Positions 34,667 through 42,988 are shown, counted from the stretch's first letter. The stretch: DNA of 64,000 nt from Kiloniellales bacterium (GCA_028280455.1 JANQLT010000027.1:1-64000), one strand, 5' to 3'. The notes: a model not told the origin generated them from the letters alone. Translations and numbers: made by a program.

Positions 34667-35437
34667 TCAGAAGCGGCTACCTCCATTGTGCCAGGCCGGC
34701 ACGAAGGGGCCTGAGCCCGGCGTCCGCTTCTCGACGGGCGCGGGGCTGGCCGGCACGGCTGCCGGCGCAGGAGCGACCTTCTTGGCCGCGGGCTTTCGGG
34801 CGGCCGCCGCCTTGGGGGCCGCCTTCTTGGCCGTTGTCTTGCGCTTTGATGCAGCCTTTTTGGCGGTTTTCTTTCGGGCCGTCGACTTCCTGGCGGTCTT
34901 CTTCCGGGCTGTCGACTTGCGAGCGGTCTTCTTGCGCGCAGTGGCCTTGCGGGCAGTCTTCTTGCGCGCGGTCGTCTTCCGGGCCGTCGACTTGCGGGCA
35001 GTTTTCTTGCGCGCAGTGGTCTTCCTGGCCGTCGACTTGCGAGCGGTCTTCTTGCGTGCGGTGGTCTTCCTGGCCGTCTTCTTGCGCGCGGTGGTCTTGC
35101 GAGCCGTCGACTTCCGGGCGGTTTTCTTGCGCGCGGTCGTCTTCTTGCGCGCAGTGGTCTTCCGGGCCGTCGACTTGCGGGCGGTTTTCTTGCGCGCCGT
35201 GGTCTTCTTACGCGCGGTGGTCTTGCGAGCAGTTTTCTTGCGCGCCGTGGTCTTCCTGGCCGTCGACTTCCGGGCGGTCTTCTTACGCGCGGTGGTCTTC
35301 CTGGCCGTCTTCTTGCGCGCAGTGGTCTTGCGGGCGGTGGTCTTCCTGGCCGCCGTCTTCTTACGCGCGGTGGTCTTGCGGGCGGTCTTCTTGCGCGCCG
35401 CAGGCTTCTTCGCGGTCTTACGTTTGGTTGCTGCCAT
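34667..35437 (-). CDS. Histone H1-like Lys/Ala/Arg/Thr-rich protein
   Basis: This protein has 256 residues, of which about residues 5-190 are imperfect tandem repeats of a KTARK(T/S)TARK unit. A Lys/Ala/Pro linker follows, then a unique C-terminus PGSGPFVPAWHNGGSRF. Such strongly basic, unstructured chains bind DNA like eukaryotic histone H1 and bacterial HctB/AlgP-type proteins and may compact the nucleoid. The start MAATKRKTAKK at 35437 has GGGGAAACGAAAG upstream; an upstream start in frame (35455) would add six residues. The DNA repeat makes the gene prone to length change. Repeat-unit counts are approximate. Confidence 0.85.
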   Translation of the reverse strand: MAATKRKTAKKPAARKKTARKTTARKKTAARKTTARKTTARKKTARKTTARKKTARKSTARKTTARKKTARKTTARKKTTARKKTARKSTARKTTARKKTTARKKTARKSTARKTTARKKTARKTTARKKTARKSTARKTTARKKTARKSTARKTTARKKTARKATARKKTARKSTARKKTARKSTARKKTAKKAASKRKTTAKKAAPKAAAARKPAAKKVAPAPAAVPASPAPVEKRTPGSGPFVPAWHNGGSRF

Positions 35438-35529
35438 CTTTCGTTTCCCCGTCACTGCGTAGAACAGTCATGACATCGGCACGTAGAGCCAAGGGTCATG
35501 TAGGGCCAATCTGTAAACAAATCCTTACC

Positions 35530-35735
35530 GAGTCGTCTGCAAAAAAAACAACAGCCGATAGAGACTGCCGCGCTTCCCTTTCGGCCTCTCGGATTCAACT
35601 TTGGTGGCGACTGAGACTCCTGTCGCTTCATTCGGACGATCACTGATTGATCCAGCCGACTCCTCCGGCGGCGAGTCAGATCCATTTGCCGGGCGATCTG
35701 AACTGCGTTTTCAGCCGTCTATCGCAAGTCGACTC
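35530..35735. promoter_or_regulatory. Cluster of six GANTC (CcrM methylation) sites
   Basis: GANTC occurs at 35530, 35592, 35615, 35658, 35673 and 35731. In DNA of this GC content fewer than one would be expected in 206 bp by a rough base-composition estimate. GANTC is the site of the alphaproteobacterial cell-cycle methyltransferase CcrM. Confidence 0.6.
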
Positions 35736-35805
35736 TCGGGGGCGACTTGGCTTTAACCGACCTCGTCTGCTGCCGTTTTCGCCCTAATGAAAGCCGCTCG
35801 ATTAG

Positions 35806-35830
35806 TTAAGTTCTTGTTAACGCTTGTTAA
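35806..35830 (+). promoter_or_regulatory. CtrA-type box upstream of the 67-aa protein gene
   Basis: TTAA (35806) and TTAAC (35817) are spaced by exactly 7 bp, matching the CtrA consensus, and a third TTAACC follows at 35827 with a 6-bp gap. The site is about 100-120 bp upstream of the small gene. Binding is inferred. Confidence 0.65.
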
Positions 35831-35927
35831 CCAAATATCCAGAAAATGCCTCTTTATTTCAGAAACCTCTATTCCATATTAACCAAGGTCGGGCAGTTGT
35901 TTTCGAGAGCTGTGACAGGAACCAGCT

Positions 35928-36131
35928 ATGAACGGCCCAAGGCTCAGCTACGAAGCGCAGATCGAGCGCGTGGAAGAGCTGATCGTACAGATCGACCAGG
36001 CGTTTCAGGCCCGGGACTTCCCGCGGCTGATCCGCTTGGCGAATCGTCTGGCGACCGACGGCGTGATCGCGGGTGCCCTGAGCAACCCGCGTAGCAAGCC
36101 GAAACAGGTCCAGACCGCCCACGCCGCCTGA
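35928..36131 (+). CDS. Small helical protein of unknown function, 67 aa
   Basis: The protein starts MNGPRLSYEAQIERVEELIV and is mainly predicted alpha-helix (QIDQAFQARDFPRLIRLANRLATDGVIAGAL), with a basic tail. ACAGGAAC lies at ribosome-site distance from the ATG. No known family is recognised. An AT-rich, CtrA-box-bearing region precedes it, which makes cell-cycle-dependent expression possible. Other frames across the region show no better coding candidate. It is a moderately supported hypothetical gene. Confidence 0.6.
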   Translation: MNGPRLSYEAQIERVEELIVQIDQAFQARDFPRLIRLANRLATDGVIAGALSNPRSKPKQVQTAHAA

Positions 36132-36265
36132 GCGGCGCAGCGCTTCTATGACCGGCCGAGACGGCCGGCGCGCTGGGCCCCCGCGGATCGGCCAAGGGGC
36201 GAGTCTCTCTCGACGGTACGTCAGACTCCAAGGCGCCGCGATTGTCGAGCGGCGGCGGCGCCGGG

Positions 36266-36316
36266 TGTCCGCCTACGCCAAGGCTTCCGCCTTCGCTCTT
36301 CGAGCTTCGGCGGACA
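36266..36316. repeat. TGTCCGCC...GGCGGACA palindrome
   Basis: Outer arms TGTCCGCC and GGCGGACA enclose CTACGCCAAGGCTTCCGCCTT and CGAAGCTCGAAGAG-type hairpins. It lies between the small 67-aa gene and the GIY-YIG gene. Confidence 0.7.
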
Positions 36317-36374
36317 CAAGCCTCGTAGGCCGAGAGGGAAAGTCTGGGCATCTGTGACCGGCGGTCGAGATCCG

Positions 36375-36611
36375 CTACCACAGCCGTCGATTTGCGAAGG
36401 CCTTGCCGGATCCTGACTTGAAGTAACGTTCAAGTTCGCGGGCCAGCTTTTCCGATTCGACCGCGATGTAGGATTTCAGAGTGACAGGAAGATGAGCCTT
36501 GGTGGAGGCGACGTGGCCTTGCTTATGTGATTGGAGGCGCCTCTTGAGATCGTTGGTCGATCCGACGTAGACGTCGCCGTTCTGAAGTCGGAGAAAGTAG
36601 ACGTACCACAT
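36375..36611 (-). CDS. GIY-YIG domain protein
   Basis: This 78-residue protein is a complete minimal GIY-YIG nuclease domain: WYVYFLRLQNGDVYVGSTNDLKRRLQSHK holds the YVYFL / YVGST signature pair and the catalytic arginine (RRL), and ELERYFKSGSGKAFANRR contains the conserved glutamate region. Such stand-alone proteins (UPF0213/YhbQ-like) are nucleases of uncertain role. The gene is flanked on one side by a TGTCCGCC palindrome and on the other by another palindrome that abuts tRNA-Arg, an arrangement similar to the DUF559 unit. Confidence 0.9.
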   Translation of the reverse strand: MWYVYFLRLQNGDVYVGSTNDLKRRLQSHKQGHVASTKAHLPVTLKSYIAVESEKLARELERYFKSGSGKAFANRRLW

Positions 36612-36648
36612 GGCACCAGTCTCCCTACGCTCCTGAGGGAGCTTCGGG

Positions 36649-36724
36649 AGACACGCCTACGCCTAAACGCCTTCGGATGCCAGCCCACCAAGGTGGCCTG
36701 CCACCCGAAGCCGAAGGCGTAGGG
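36649..36724. repeat. Palindrome next to tRNA-Arg
   Basis: CCTACGCCT...CGCCTTCGG on the left pairs with CCGAAGGCGTAGG on the right around a CCACCAAGGTGG hairpin. It ends exactly at the 3' end of the tRNA gene. Confidence 0.65.
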
Positions 36725-36801
<77 letters not shown>

Positions 36802-36887
36802 TTGGCGGCTCGGCGGCGACGTGGCGGCCGAGCGAGCCGGGAGACTAGACCAAGGGTGGCCTGGGGTAAACCGGGCTGACGGGCCGG

Positions 36888-37940
36888 CTAGTCGGCCGCC
36901 TCCGCCTCGTTGCCCGTCGCTTCGTCGTCGGCGTCCGGCTCGCGGGCCCGCAGGGCGGCGCGGGCCTCGGCGTCGGCGCCGGAGGGCAGGGCCGCTTCCG
37001 GGTCGGCGATCCAGGCGGCGATGTCGTCGTGGACGCGCGGCGCCTGCAGGTCGCGCAGCAGCATGTGCCAGCCCTCGGCATAGAGCGCCTGGCGTTGCCG
37101 TTCGGCGGCGGCGGCCGGCAGGTCGCGCCAGAAGCGGAAGACCGGCGTCTTCGGCACGATCTCGTCCTTCTCGCCGTAGAGCAGCAGGGCGCGGGTCTCG
37201 AAGCGCGGTGCCGCCTCGAGGGCCGCGGTCATCAGGTGGGTCAGGCCGTCGACGGCGTCGACCCGGGTGCGCTTGATGACCAGGGGGTCGCGGCCGAGCG
37301 CGCGCAGCATCTCGATGTTGTCGGAGGCCTGGATGTCGAGCCCGCGGCCCGACAGCCGGGCCCAGGGCATGAGCCGCGCGAACAGCCAGAGCGCCGCGCG
37401 CTGGTAGAAGGGCATGATCTGGCGGCCCCAGACGGCCGGCGCCACCAGGATCGCGCCGGCGACCGGCGCGGGCGGCGCCTCGGCGGTCAGGGCGACCAGG
37501 ACCACCGCGGCGCCCATGGAGTCGCCCAGCAGGTAGACCGGCAGGCCCGGGTGGCGGGTGGCGACGGCCTGGTGGGCGTCGGCCAGGTCGGCGGCGAGCC
37601 TGACGTGGCCGGCCCAGAGGCCGGGCTCCGGGCCGGCGCCGAAGCCGCGCTGGTCGTAGGCATAGGTCGCGATGCCACGCTCGGCCCAGGCCGCGCCGGG
37701 TCCCTCGAAGGCCTTGGAATAGTCGTTGAAGCCGTGCAGGGCGATGACCACGGCCTCGGTCTCGCGGCCGGCCGGCGGCAGCCAGGCGCGCAGCGGCAGC
37801 GCCTGGCCGTCGTCCATGACGATGCTGTCAGCCGCCAGCCGCGGCTCGCTCGGCCCGGGGCCGGGGGCCATGCGGGCCGGCGCACAGGCGGCGCCGAGCA
37901 GCAGCAAGCAGAGCGCGAGAAGTGACCTAAGCCGCGGCAC
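36888..37940 (-). CDS. Lipoprotein alpha/beta hydrolase (monoacylglycerol lipase-like, S33)
   Basis: This protein has about 350 residues. From the GTG at 37940 the N-terminus is VPRLRSLLALCLLLLGAAC, a lipoprotein signal with lipobox cysteine; an ATG at 37976 would lengthen the signal by 12 residues and overlap the ABC gene by 50 bp. The hydrolase core has VVIALHGFNDYSKAF, the nucleophile GDSMGAAVV and a late histidine in AEGWHMLLRD. The C-terminal 40 residues are acidic. It is probably anchored in the membrane and cleaves lipid esters. It follows the ABC ATPase gene directly. Confidence 0.85.
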   Translation of the reverse strand: MPRLRSLLALCLLLLGAACAPARMAPGPGPSEPRLAADSIVMDDGQALPLRAWLPPAGRETEAVVIALHGFNDYSKAFEGPGAAWAERGIATYAYDQRGFGAGPEPGLWAGHVRLAADLADAHQAVATRHPGLPVYLLGDSMGAAVVLVALTAEAPPAPVAGAILVAPAVWGRQIMPFYQRAALWLFARLMPWARLSGRGLDIQASDNIEMLRALGRDPLVIKRTRVDAVDGLTHLMTAALEAAPRFETRALLLYGEKDEIVPKTPVFRFWRDLPAAAAERQRQALYAEGWHMLLRDLQAPRVHDDIAAWIADPEAALPSGADAEARAALRAREPDADDEATGNEAEAAD

Positions 37941-38958
37941 CGTCCGAACTGCCGGCCGGCCCGTCGCCGTCGCCATGGGCGCCGCGCGTGAGCTGCAGGA
38001 AGATGTCCTCCAGGTCGGTCTCCTCGGTGGTCACGTCGATCACCGTCAGCCCGGCCTCGCCGGCCTTGCTGAGGATGTCGGAGACCGGGCTGGCGCTGGC
38101 CCGGTAGTGGAAGCGCAGGCACTGCGGCGAGACCAGCTCCGGCTCGAAGGGCGACAGGGGCGCGGGCACGGCCTCGAGGGACTCGGCGAAGACCAGGGTC
38201 ATGGTCTTGTTGTCGAGCCGGCGCAGCAGCGCCCCGGTGGTGTCGCAGGCGATCACCTTGCCGTGGTTGATGATCGCGATCCGGTCGCAGAGCTCCTCGG
38301 CCTCCTCCAGATAGTGGGTCGTCAGCAGGATCGTCGTGCCGCCGCGGTTGAGCTCGCGGACATGGGCCCAGAGCTGCTGGCGCAGCTCGATGTCGACGCC
38401 GGCGGTCGGCTCGTCGAGCACCAGGACGGGCGGCGAGTGGACCATGGCCTTGGCGACCATCAGGCGCCGGCGCATGCCGCCGGAGAGCGTGCGGGCGTAG
38501 GCGTCGCCCTTGTCCGCCAGGCCGAGGGCGCCGAGGATCGCGTCGGTCTTGCGCTCGGCCGGCGGCACGCCGTAGAGGCCGGCATGAAGCTCCAGCAGCT
38601 CGCGCGGCGTGAAGAAGGGGTCGATGTTGAGCTCCTGCGGCACCACGCCGATGGCCGCCCGGCTCTGGCGCGGCGCCTTGTCGATGTCGTAGCCCCAGAC
38701 GCTGGCGCTGCCGCCGGTCTTGATGACCAGGCCGGCCAGGATGTTGATCAGGGTCGACTTGCCGGCGCCGTTCGGGCCGAGCAGCCCGAAGAGCGAGCCG
38801 CGCGGCACGTCGAGGTCGACCGCATGGAGCGCGTGCTTGGCCGCGCTCTTGCCGCTGGCCTTGTAGGTCTTGTCCAGGCCGCGCACCGAGACCGCCTGCT
38901 CGGGCAGCGGCAGGGGTTCCAGGGATGCGGGCCCGGGCTGGGCGAGCGACATGGCCAT
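37927..38958 (-). CDS. ABC-2 type transporter ATP-binding protein (YadG/NatA-like)
   Basis: This 343-residue ATPase has Walker A GPNGAGKSTL, signature LSGGMRRRL, Walker B VLVLDEPTAGVD and H-loop TTHYLEEAEEL. It belongs to the ABC-2 group. The C-terminal domain after residue 240 is typical of YadG, including the ETDLEDIFLQLTRG motif. Its permease partner (YadH-like) is not adjacent; the next gene downstream is a hydrolase. Export of a lipid, drug or polysaccharide precursor is possible. Confidence 0.9.
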   Translation of the reverse strand: MAMSLAQPGPASLEPLPLPEQAVSVRGLDKTYKASGKSAAKHALHAVDLDVPRGSLFGLLGPNGAGKSTLINILAGLVIKTGGSASVWGYDIDKAPRQSRAAIGVVPQELNIDPFFTPRELLELHAGLYGVPPAERKTDAILGALGLADKGDAYARTLSGGMRRRLMVAKAMVHSPPVLVLDEPTAGVDIELRQQLWAHVRELNRGGTTILLTTHYLEEAEELCDRIAIINHGKVIACDTTGALLRRLDNKTMTLVFAESLEAVPAPLSPFEPELVSPQCLRFHYRASASPVSDILSKAGEAGLTVIDVTTEETDLEDIFLQLTRGAHGDGDGPAGSSDGAAA

Positions 38959-39094
38959 GCGAAACGAAATGCCCTAGCGCTGCTGGTGATCGAGGGGCCG
39001 GGCGGCGTTGAACCCGGCGCGGCTTTGCGTATCATCGGCCGTGCCGGCCGGTCAACCAAGGCCGGCGTGCCGCTGCCGCGAGGAGCCAGGTCCC

Positions 39095-39307
39095 GTGTCC
39101 CAGAGCCATCCGCACCAGAGCGACGCGATCGCGCCGCCGGAGGTCATCGAAGTCGACAGCGAGATCGTGTCCTGCGACGGCGGCGGCGGGGCCCTCGGTC
39201 ATCCGCGCGTGTTCTTGAACATGGAAGGCCGCGGCCAGATCGACTGCCCCTACTGCGACCGCCGTTTCGTTCTCAAGGCCGGCGCCAAGGGGTCGGCCGG
39301 CCACTGA
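39095..39307 (+). CDS. Small CHCC zinc-finger protein (NDUFS6-like)
   Basis: The protein is 70 residues from a GTG start at 39095 (VSQSHPHQSDAIAPPEV). The C-terminal half has the zf-CHCC pattern: VSCDGGGGALGHPRVFLNM, then DCPYCDRRFVL, so one Cys, one His and a CxxC bind zinc. Mitochondrial NDUFS6 is a complex I assembly subunit of this family; alphaproteobacteria keep the free small protein. The ribosome site AGGAG is about 11 bases upstream. An ATG at 39008 in frame would add a non-conserved leader. Confidence 0.85.
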   Translation: MSQSHPHQSDAIAPPEVIEVDSEIVSCDGGGGALGHPRVFLNMEGRGQIDCPYCDRRFVLKAGAKGSAGH

Positions 39308-39317
39308 AGCCGCGGAC

Positions 39318-39899
39318 CTAAGCCTCGCTCAAAGCCACGCGAGCCGCCGCCTCTTCGGGCGAGCCCGGCCGCCGACCCACGCCGGGCCGCCGGGTCAAGC
39401 GGTAGGCGCCGGCCTCGAGGCTGCCGGCGAGCTCGCGCGCCGCGTCGAGGAGGGCCGGCACGCCGGCCGCCGTGACCAGCCAGGCCGCGCGGAGCTTCGC
39501 CGCCTCGACGTCGCCCGATTGGCAGTCGGCGACCAGGGCCAACAGGCAGGCTTCGTCGGCGCCCAGGCAGGGACAGCAGGGCTGGTGATAGGCGATGCGC
39601 CGGCGGGCATGGCCGCAGATCTCGTTGACCAGGGCGGAGAGCGCGGCCAGCGCGTCGCGCGCCCGTTCGCTGCCCAAGCCGGTCGCCAGCTCGCTCCAGG
39701 CCATCGACCAGGCGTCGTGGTCGCGGTGGTGCAGGCCGACGATCCAGTGCCGCAGGCTGCGCAGAAGGAGCGCCTCGGCCTCGCCCAGCTCGGCAAGCGT
39801 CTGGGGCGGTCGCGGGCTCGGCAGGCCGCCGCGACGGCGGGCGGCACTGCTCCGAGGGGCCGGGTATGGCTTGTGCAAAGGCTTGATATTGCTGGACAT
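39318..39899 (-). CDS. Cys-rich protein of unknown function, possibly iron-regulated
   Basis: This 193-residue protein is mostly helical (LLRSLRHWIVGLHHRDHDAWSMAWSELA...) with a conspicuous cysteine segment CGHARRRIAYHQPCCPCLGADEACLLALV and another cysteine nearby. The cluster could bind iron-sulfur or zinc. The ATG at 39899 is preceded by CAGGAG at good spacing. A Fur-like palindrome lies about 65-80 bp upstream. I do not recognise the family with certainty. It is divergent from polA. Confidence 0.75.
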   Translation of the reverse strand: MSSNIKPLHKPYPAPRSSAARRRGGLPSPRPPQTLAELGEAEALLLRSLRHWIVGLHHRDHDAWSMAWSELATGLGSERARDALAALSALVNEICGHARRRIAYHQPCCPCLGADEACLLALVADCQSGDVEAAKLRAAWLVTAAGVPALLDAARELAGSLEAGAYRLTRRPGVGRRPGSPEEAAARVALSEA

Positions 39900-39961
39900 A
39901 GTAGGCTCCTGCAGCGCTGGCCGGCGGCCACGTCCTCAGGCGATGAAGGGACATTAATGCG

Positions 39962-39980
39962 ATTGCGACTTATTCGCAAT
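39962..39980. promoter_or_regulatory. Fur-like palindrome (ATTGCGA-N5-TCGCAAT)
   Basis: Perfect 7-bp arms flank CTTAT; against the GCGAAT-N-ATTCGC Fur consensus only one position differs. It is upstream of the leftward Cys-rich protein gene and 75 bp upstream of polA. Confidence 0.5.
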
Positions 39981-40054
39981 ACTTTGTCAGCAGCTTTCTG
40001 TAGCCCGGGGTCTCCCGCTCGACAGCCTGAGGGGCCTCGGGCATCCTGCCGGCC

Positions 40055-42838
40055 ATGAGTCCCAAGGCGCCTCCCTACAAGCACCTCTATCTGGTCGACG
40101 GCTCGGGCTACATCTTCCGGGCCTACTTCGCGATTCCGCCGCGCAGCACCTCCGACGGCACGCCGACCAACGCGACCTTCGGCTTCACCAACATGCTGAT
40201 CAAGCTGCTGCGCGAGAGCGATGCCGACGGCCTGGCGGTGATCTTCGATGCCGGCTCGCGCAGCTTCCGCAACGAGATCTACGCCGACTACAAGGCGCAG
40301 CGGCCCGACCCGCCGGAGGACCTGGTGCCGCAGTTCGCCGCCATCCGCGAGGCGACGAAGGCCTTCAACCTGCCCTGCATCGAGCTGGAGAACTACGAGG
40401 CCGACGACCTGATCGCGACCTACGCGCGCCTCGCCCGCGAGGCCGGGATCGAGGTGACGGTGGTCTCCTCGGACAAGGACCTGATGCAGCTCGTCGGCGA
40501 GGGCGTCGCCATGCTCGACCCGATGAAGAACACGCCGATCGGCCGCGCCGAGGTCGAGGCCAAGTTCGGCGTCGGGCCGGAGAAGGTGGTCGAGGTCCAG
40601 GCCCTGGCCGGCGACTCCGTCGACAACGTGCCGGGCGTGCCGGGCATCGGTGTCAAGACCGCGGCGCAGCTCATCACCGAGTACGGCGACCTGGACTCCC
40701 TGCTGGCGCGCGCCGGCGAGATCAAGCAGCCGAAGCGCCGCGAGAAGCTGATCGAGAACGCCGAGCTGGCGCGCATCAGCCGCGAGCTGGTGCGCTTGAA
40801 GGACGACGTGCCCCTGGAGGTCGGCCTCGAGGGCTTCGGCACGGCGGAGCCCGATCCCGACAGCCTGCGCGGCTTCCTGGAGAAGTACGAGTTCCGCTCC
40901 GTGCTGCGCCGGCTGGCGGACCAGCTCGGCGGCGAGCAGTCGGCCGAGGAAGAGGAGGCGCTGCCGGCGCCGGACGCCGCCACGGCGGCCTACGAGCTGG
41001 TCCGCGACGGCGCGCGGCTGGCGGCCTGGATCGCCGAGGCCGAGGAGCGCGGCGTCGTCGCCGTCGACACCGAGACCACCGGGCTCGACGCCATGCGCGC
41101 CGGCCTGGTCGGCATCTCGCTCTCCACCGAGCCCGGCAAGGCCTGCTACATCCCGCTCGCCCACCGCAACCGTGCCGAGGACGGCGAGCTGGCGCTGGCC
41201 GAGGGCGACGGCCTGCTGGACGAGCAGATCCCCCTCGAGGAGGCGCTGGCCGCGCTCAAGCCCCTGCTCGAAGACCCGGCCGTGCTCAAGGTCGGCCAGA
41301 ACATCAAGTACGACGCCATCGTCTTCCGGCGCCACGGCATCGCGGTGGCGCCGATCGACGACACCATGCTGCTGTCCTACGTCGTCGAAGGCGGCCTGCA
41401 CGGCCACGGCATGGACGAGCTGGCCGAGCTGCACCTCGGCCACAAGACGATCAAGTTCAAGGAGGTCGCCGGCAGCGGCAAGAGCCAGGTGACCTTCGAC
41501 CTGGTGGCCCTCGACAAGGCGCTGGACTACGCCGCCGAGGACGCCGACATCACCCTGCGCTTGCACCGGATCCTCAAGCCGCTGCTGGTCGAGCAGCACA
41601 TGGTCGGCGTCTACGAGACCATCGAGCGGCCGCTGGTGCCGGTGCTGAGCGCCATGGAGCGCGCCGGCATCAAGGCCGACCGCGCGCGCCTGCGCCGGCT
41701 CTCCAACGACTTCGCCCAGCGCATCGCCGGGCTGGAAGAAGAGATCCACAAGCTCGCCGGCCGGCCCTTCACCATCGGCTCGCCCAAGCAGCTCGGCGAG
41801 ATCCTGTTCGACGAGATGAGCCTGCCCGGCGGCAAGAAGGGCAAGACCGGCGCCTACGCGACCGGCGCCGAGGTGCTGCAGGAGCTCGCCAACCAGGGCC
41901 ACGACCTGCCGGCGCGGGTGCTCGACTGGCGCCAGTTCAGCAAGCTCAAGAGCACCTACACGGACTCGCTGCAGGAGCAGATCAACCCCGACAGCGGGCG
42001 CATCCACACGTCATACAGCCAGTCCGGCGCCTCCACCGGCCGGCTCAGCTCGAACGACCCGAACCTGCAGAACATCCCGGTGCGCACCGAGGAGGGCCGC
42101 AAGATCCGCGAGGCCTTCGTCGCCGAGAAGGACTGCACCCTGCTGTCGGTCGACTACAGCCAGATCGAGCTGCGCCTGGCCGCGCACATCGCCGACGTCG
42201 GCCCGCTGAAGCAGGCCTTCGAGGAAGGCCAGGACATCCACGCCATCACCGCCAGCCAGGTCTTCGACGTGCCGGTCGAGGGCATGGACCCGATGGTCCG
42301 GCGCCAGGCCAAGGCCATCAACTTCGGCATCATCTACGGCATCTCGGCCTTCGGCCTGGCCAACAACCTCGGCATTCCGCAAGGCGAGGCAAAGGCTTAC
42401 ATCGATGCCTACTTCAAGCGCTATCCGGGCATCCGGGACTACATGCAGAGGACCAAGGAGGAGGCCAAGGAGCGCGGTTTCGTCTCGACCCTGTTCGGCC
42501 GCAAGGTCCACCTCTCGATGATCCGCGACAAGAACCCGGCCCGCCGCGCCTTCGCCGAGCGCGCCGCGATCAACGCGCCGATCCAGGGCACCGCCGCCGA
42601 CATCATCAAGCGCGCCATGATCCGCGTGCCGCCCGCACTGGAGGCGGCGAAGCTCGAGGCCAAGATGCTGCTGCAGGTGCACGACGAGCTGCTGTTCGAG
42701 GTGCCGAAGGATCAGGTCGAGGAAACCACGGCCGTGGTCCGCGACGTCATGGAGCAGGCCTGCGCACCGGTCGTCGAGCTCTCGGTGCCCTTGGTTGCCG
42801 ACGCCGGCACCGGCAAGACCTGGGCGGCGGCGCACTAG
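40055..42838 (+). CDS. polA: DNA polymerase I
   Basis: This 927-residue enzyme has all three domains. The 5'-nuclease is at about 1-290 (YLVDGSGYIFRAYFA, VVSSDKDLMQLV, GDSVDNVPGVPGIGVKTA). The 3'-5' exonuclease starts at about residue 330 with an intact VAVDTETTGLDA site, so proofreading is likely active, unlike in several Gram-positive homologues. The polymerase is at about 560-927 (GRLSSNDPNLQNIPVRTEEG, LSVDYSQIELRLAAH, RRQAKAINFGIIYGISAFGL, LLQVHDELLFEVP). It fills gaps and removes RNA primers. A T-run terminator follows directly. It is divergent from the Cys-rich gene. Confidence 0.98.
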   Translation: MSPKAPPYKHLYLVDGSGYIFRAYFAIPPRSTSDGTPTNATFGFTNMLIKLLRESDADGLAVIFDAGSRSFRNEIYADYKAQRPDPPEDLVPQFAAIREATKAFNLPCIELENYEADDLIATYARLAREAGIEVTVVSSDKDLMQLVGEGVAMLDPMKNTPIGRAEVEAKFGVGPEKVVEVQALAGDSVDNVPGVPGIGVKTAAQLITEYGDLDSLLARAGEIKQPKRREKLIENAELARISRELVRLKDDVPLEVGLEGFGTAEPDPDSLRGFLEKYEFRSVLRRLADQLGGEQSAEEEEALPAPDAATAAYELVRDGARLAAWIAEAEERGVVAVDTETTGLDAMRAGLVGISLSTEPGKACYIPLAHRNRAEDGELALAEGDGLLDEQIPLEEALAALKPLLEDPAVLKVGQNIKYDAIVFRRHGIAVAPIDDTMLLSYVVEGGLHGHGMDELAELHLGHKTIKFKEVAGSGKSQVTFDLVALDKALDYAAEDADITLRLHRILKPLLVEQHMVGVYETIERPLVPVLSAMERAGIKADRARLRRLSNDFAQRIAGLEEEIHKLAGRPFTIGSPKQLGEILFDEMSLPGGKKGKTGAYATGAEVLQELANQGHDLPARVLDWRQFSKLKSTYTDSLQEQINPDSGRIHTSYSQSGASTGRLSSNDPNLQNIPVRTEEGRKIREAFVAEKDCTLLSVDYSQIELRLAAHIADVGPLKQAFEEGQDIHAITASQVFDVPVEGMDPMVRRQAKAINFGIIYGISAFGLANNLGIPQGEAKAYIDAYFKRYPGIRDYMQRTKEEAKERGFVSTLFGRKVHLSMIRDKNPARRAFAERAAINAPIQGTAADIIKRAMIRVPPALEAAKLEAKMLLQVHDELLFEVPKDQVEETTAVVRDVMEQACAPVVELSVPLVADAGTGKTWAAAH

Positions 42839-42842
42839 GCGC

Positions 42843-42869
42843 GCGCCACTCGGCGCACCTCCTTTTTTT
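42843..42869 (+). terminator. Rho-independent terminator of polA
   Basis: A GCGCC-ACTC-GGCGC hairpin starts 5 bp after the stop codon and is followed by ACCTCC and seven T. Confidence 0.75.
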
Positions 42870-42988
42870 GTCATTCTCGGGCAAGTGCCGCAGAGCGGCA
42901 CGCCGACCCGAGAATCCATGGCGCCGCTTGGCGCCAGGCCCTGACATGGATCCTCGGGTCTCCGCTGCGCTCCGCCCGAGGATGACAA
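42868..42988. repeat. Palindromic repeat (TTGTCATTCTCGGG family)
   Basis: TTGTCATTCTCGGGC and CCCGAGGATGACAA ends enclose ATCCATGGCGCCG and CATGGATCCTCGGG segments, plus internal GTGCCGCAGAGCGGCAC and GGCGCCGCTTGGCGCC hairpins. It follows polA. Confidence 0.8.

Larger units (their letters stand above)
35438..35927. other. 490-bp intergenic region with GANTC sites and CtrA box
   Basis: No credible gene lies between the histone-like gene (leftward) and the 67-aa gene (rightward). The first 300 bp hold six GANTC sites, and the AT-rich last 120 bp hold TTAA-N7-TTAAC plus two further TTAACC half-sites (near 35828 and 35879). A run of eight A lies at 35541-35548. The region is a good candidate for cell-cycle-regulated divergent promoters. 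Confidence 0.6.

Noticed and set aside
34800-35410. Regular short repeats resembling a CRISPR array
   Set aside because: The repeats are coding triplets for KTARK units without unique spacers, so it is not a CRISPR array.
34563-35462. 299-codon open frame with RAVFLRAVVF repeats
   Set aside because: It is the exact antisense of the histone-like repeat gene, which has a ribosome site and sensible composition.
39395-42007. 870-codon open frame antisense to polA
   Set aside because: It lies opposite a clear polA gene and its translation is a low-complexity LxxLxL/Gly pattern typical of GC-rich antisense frames.
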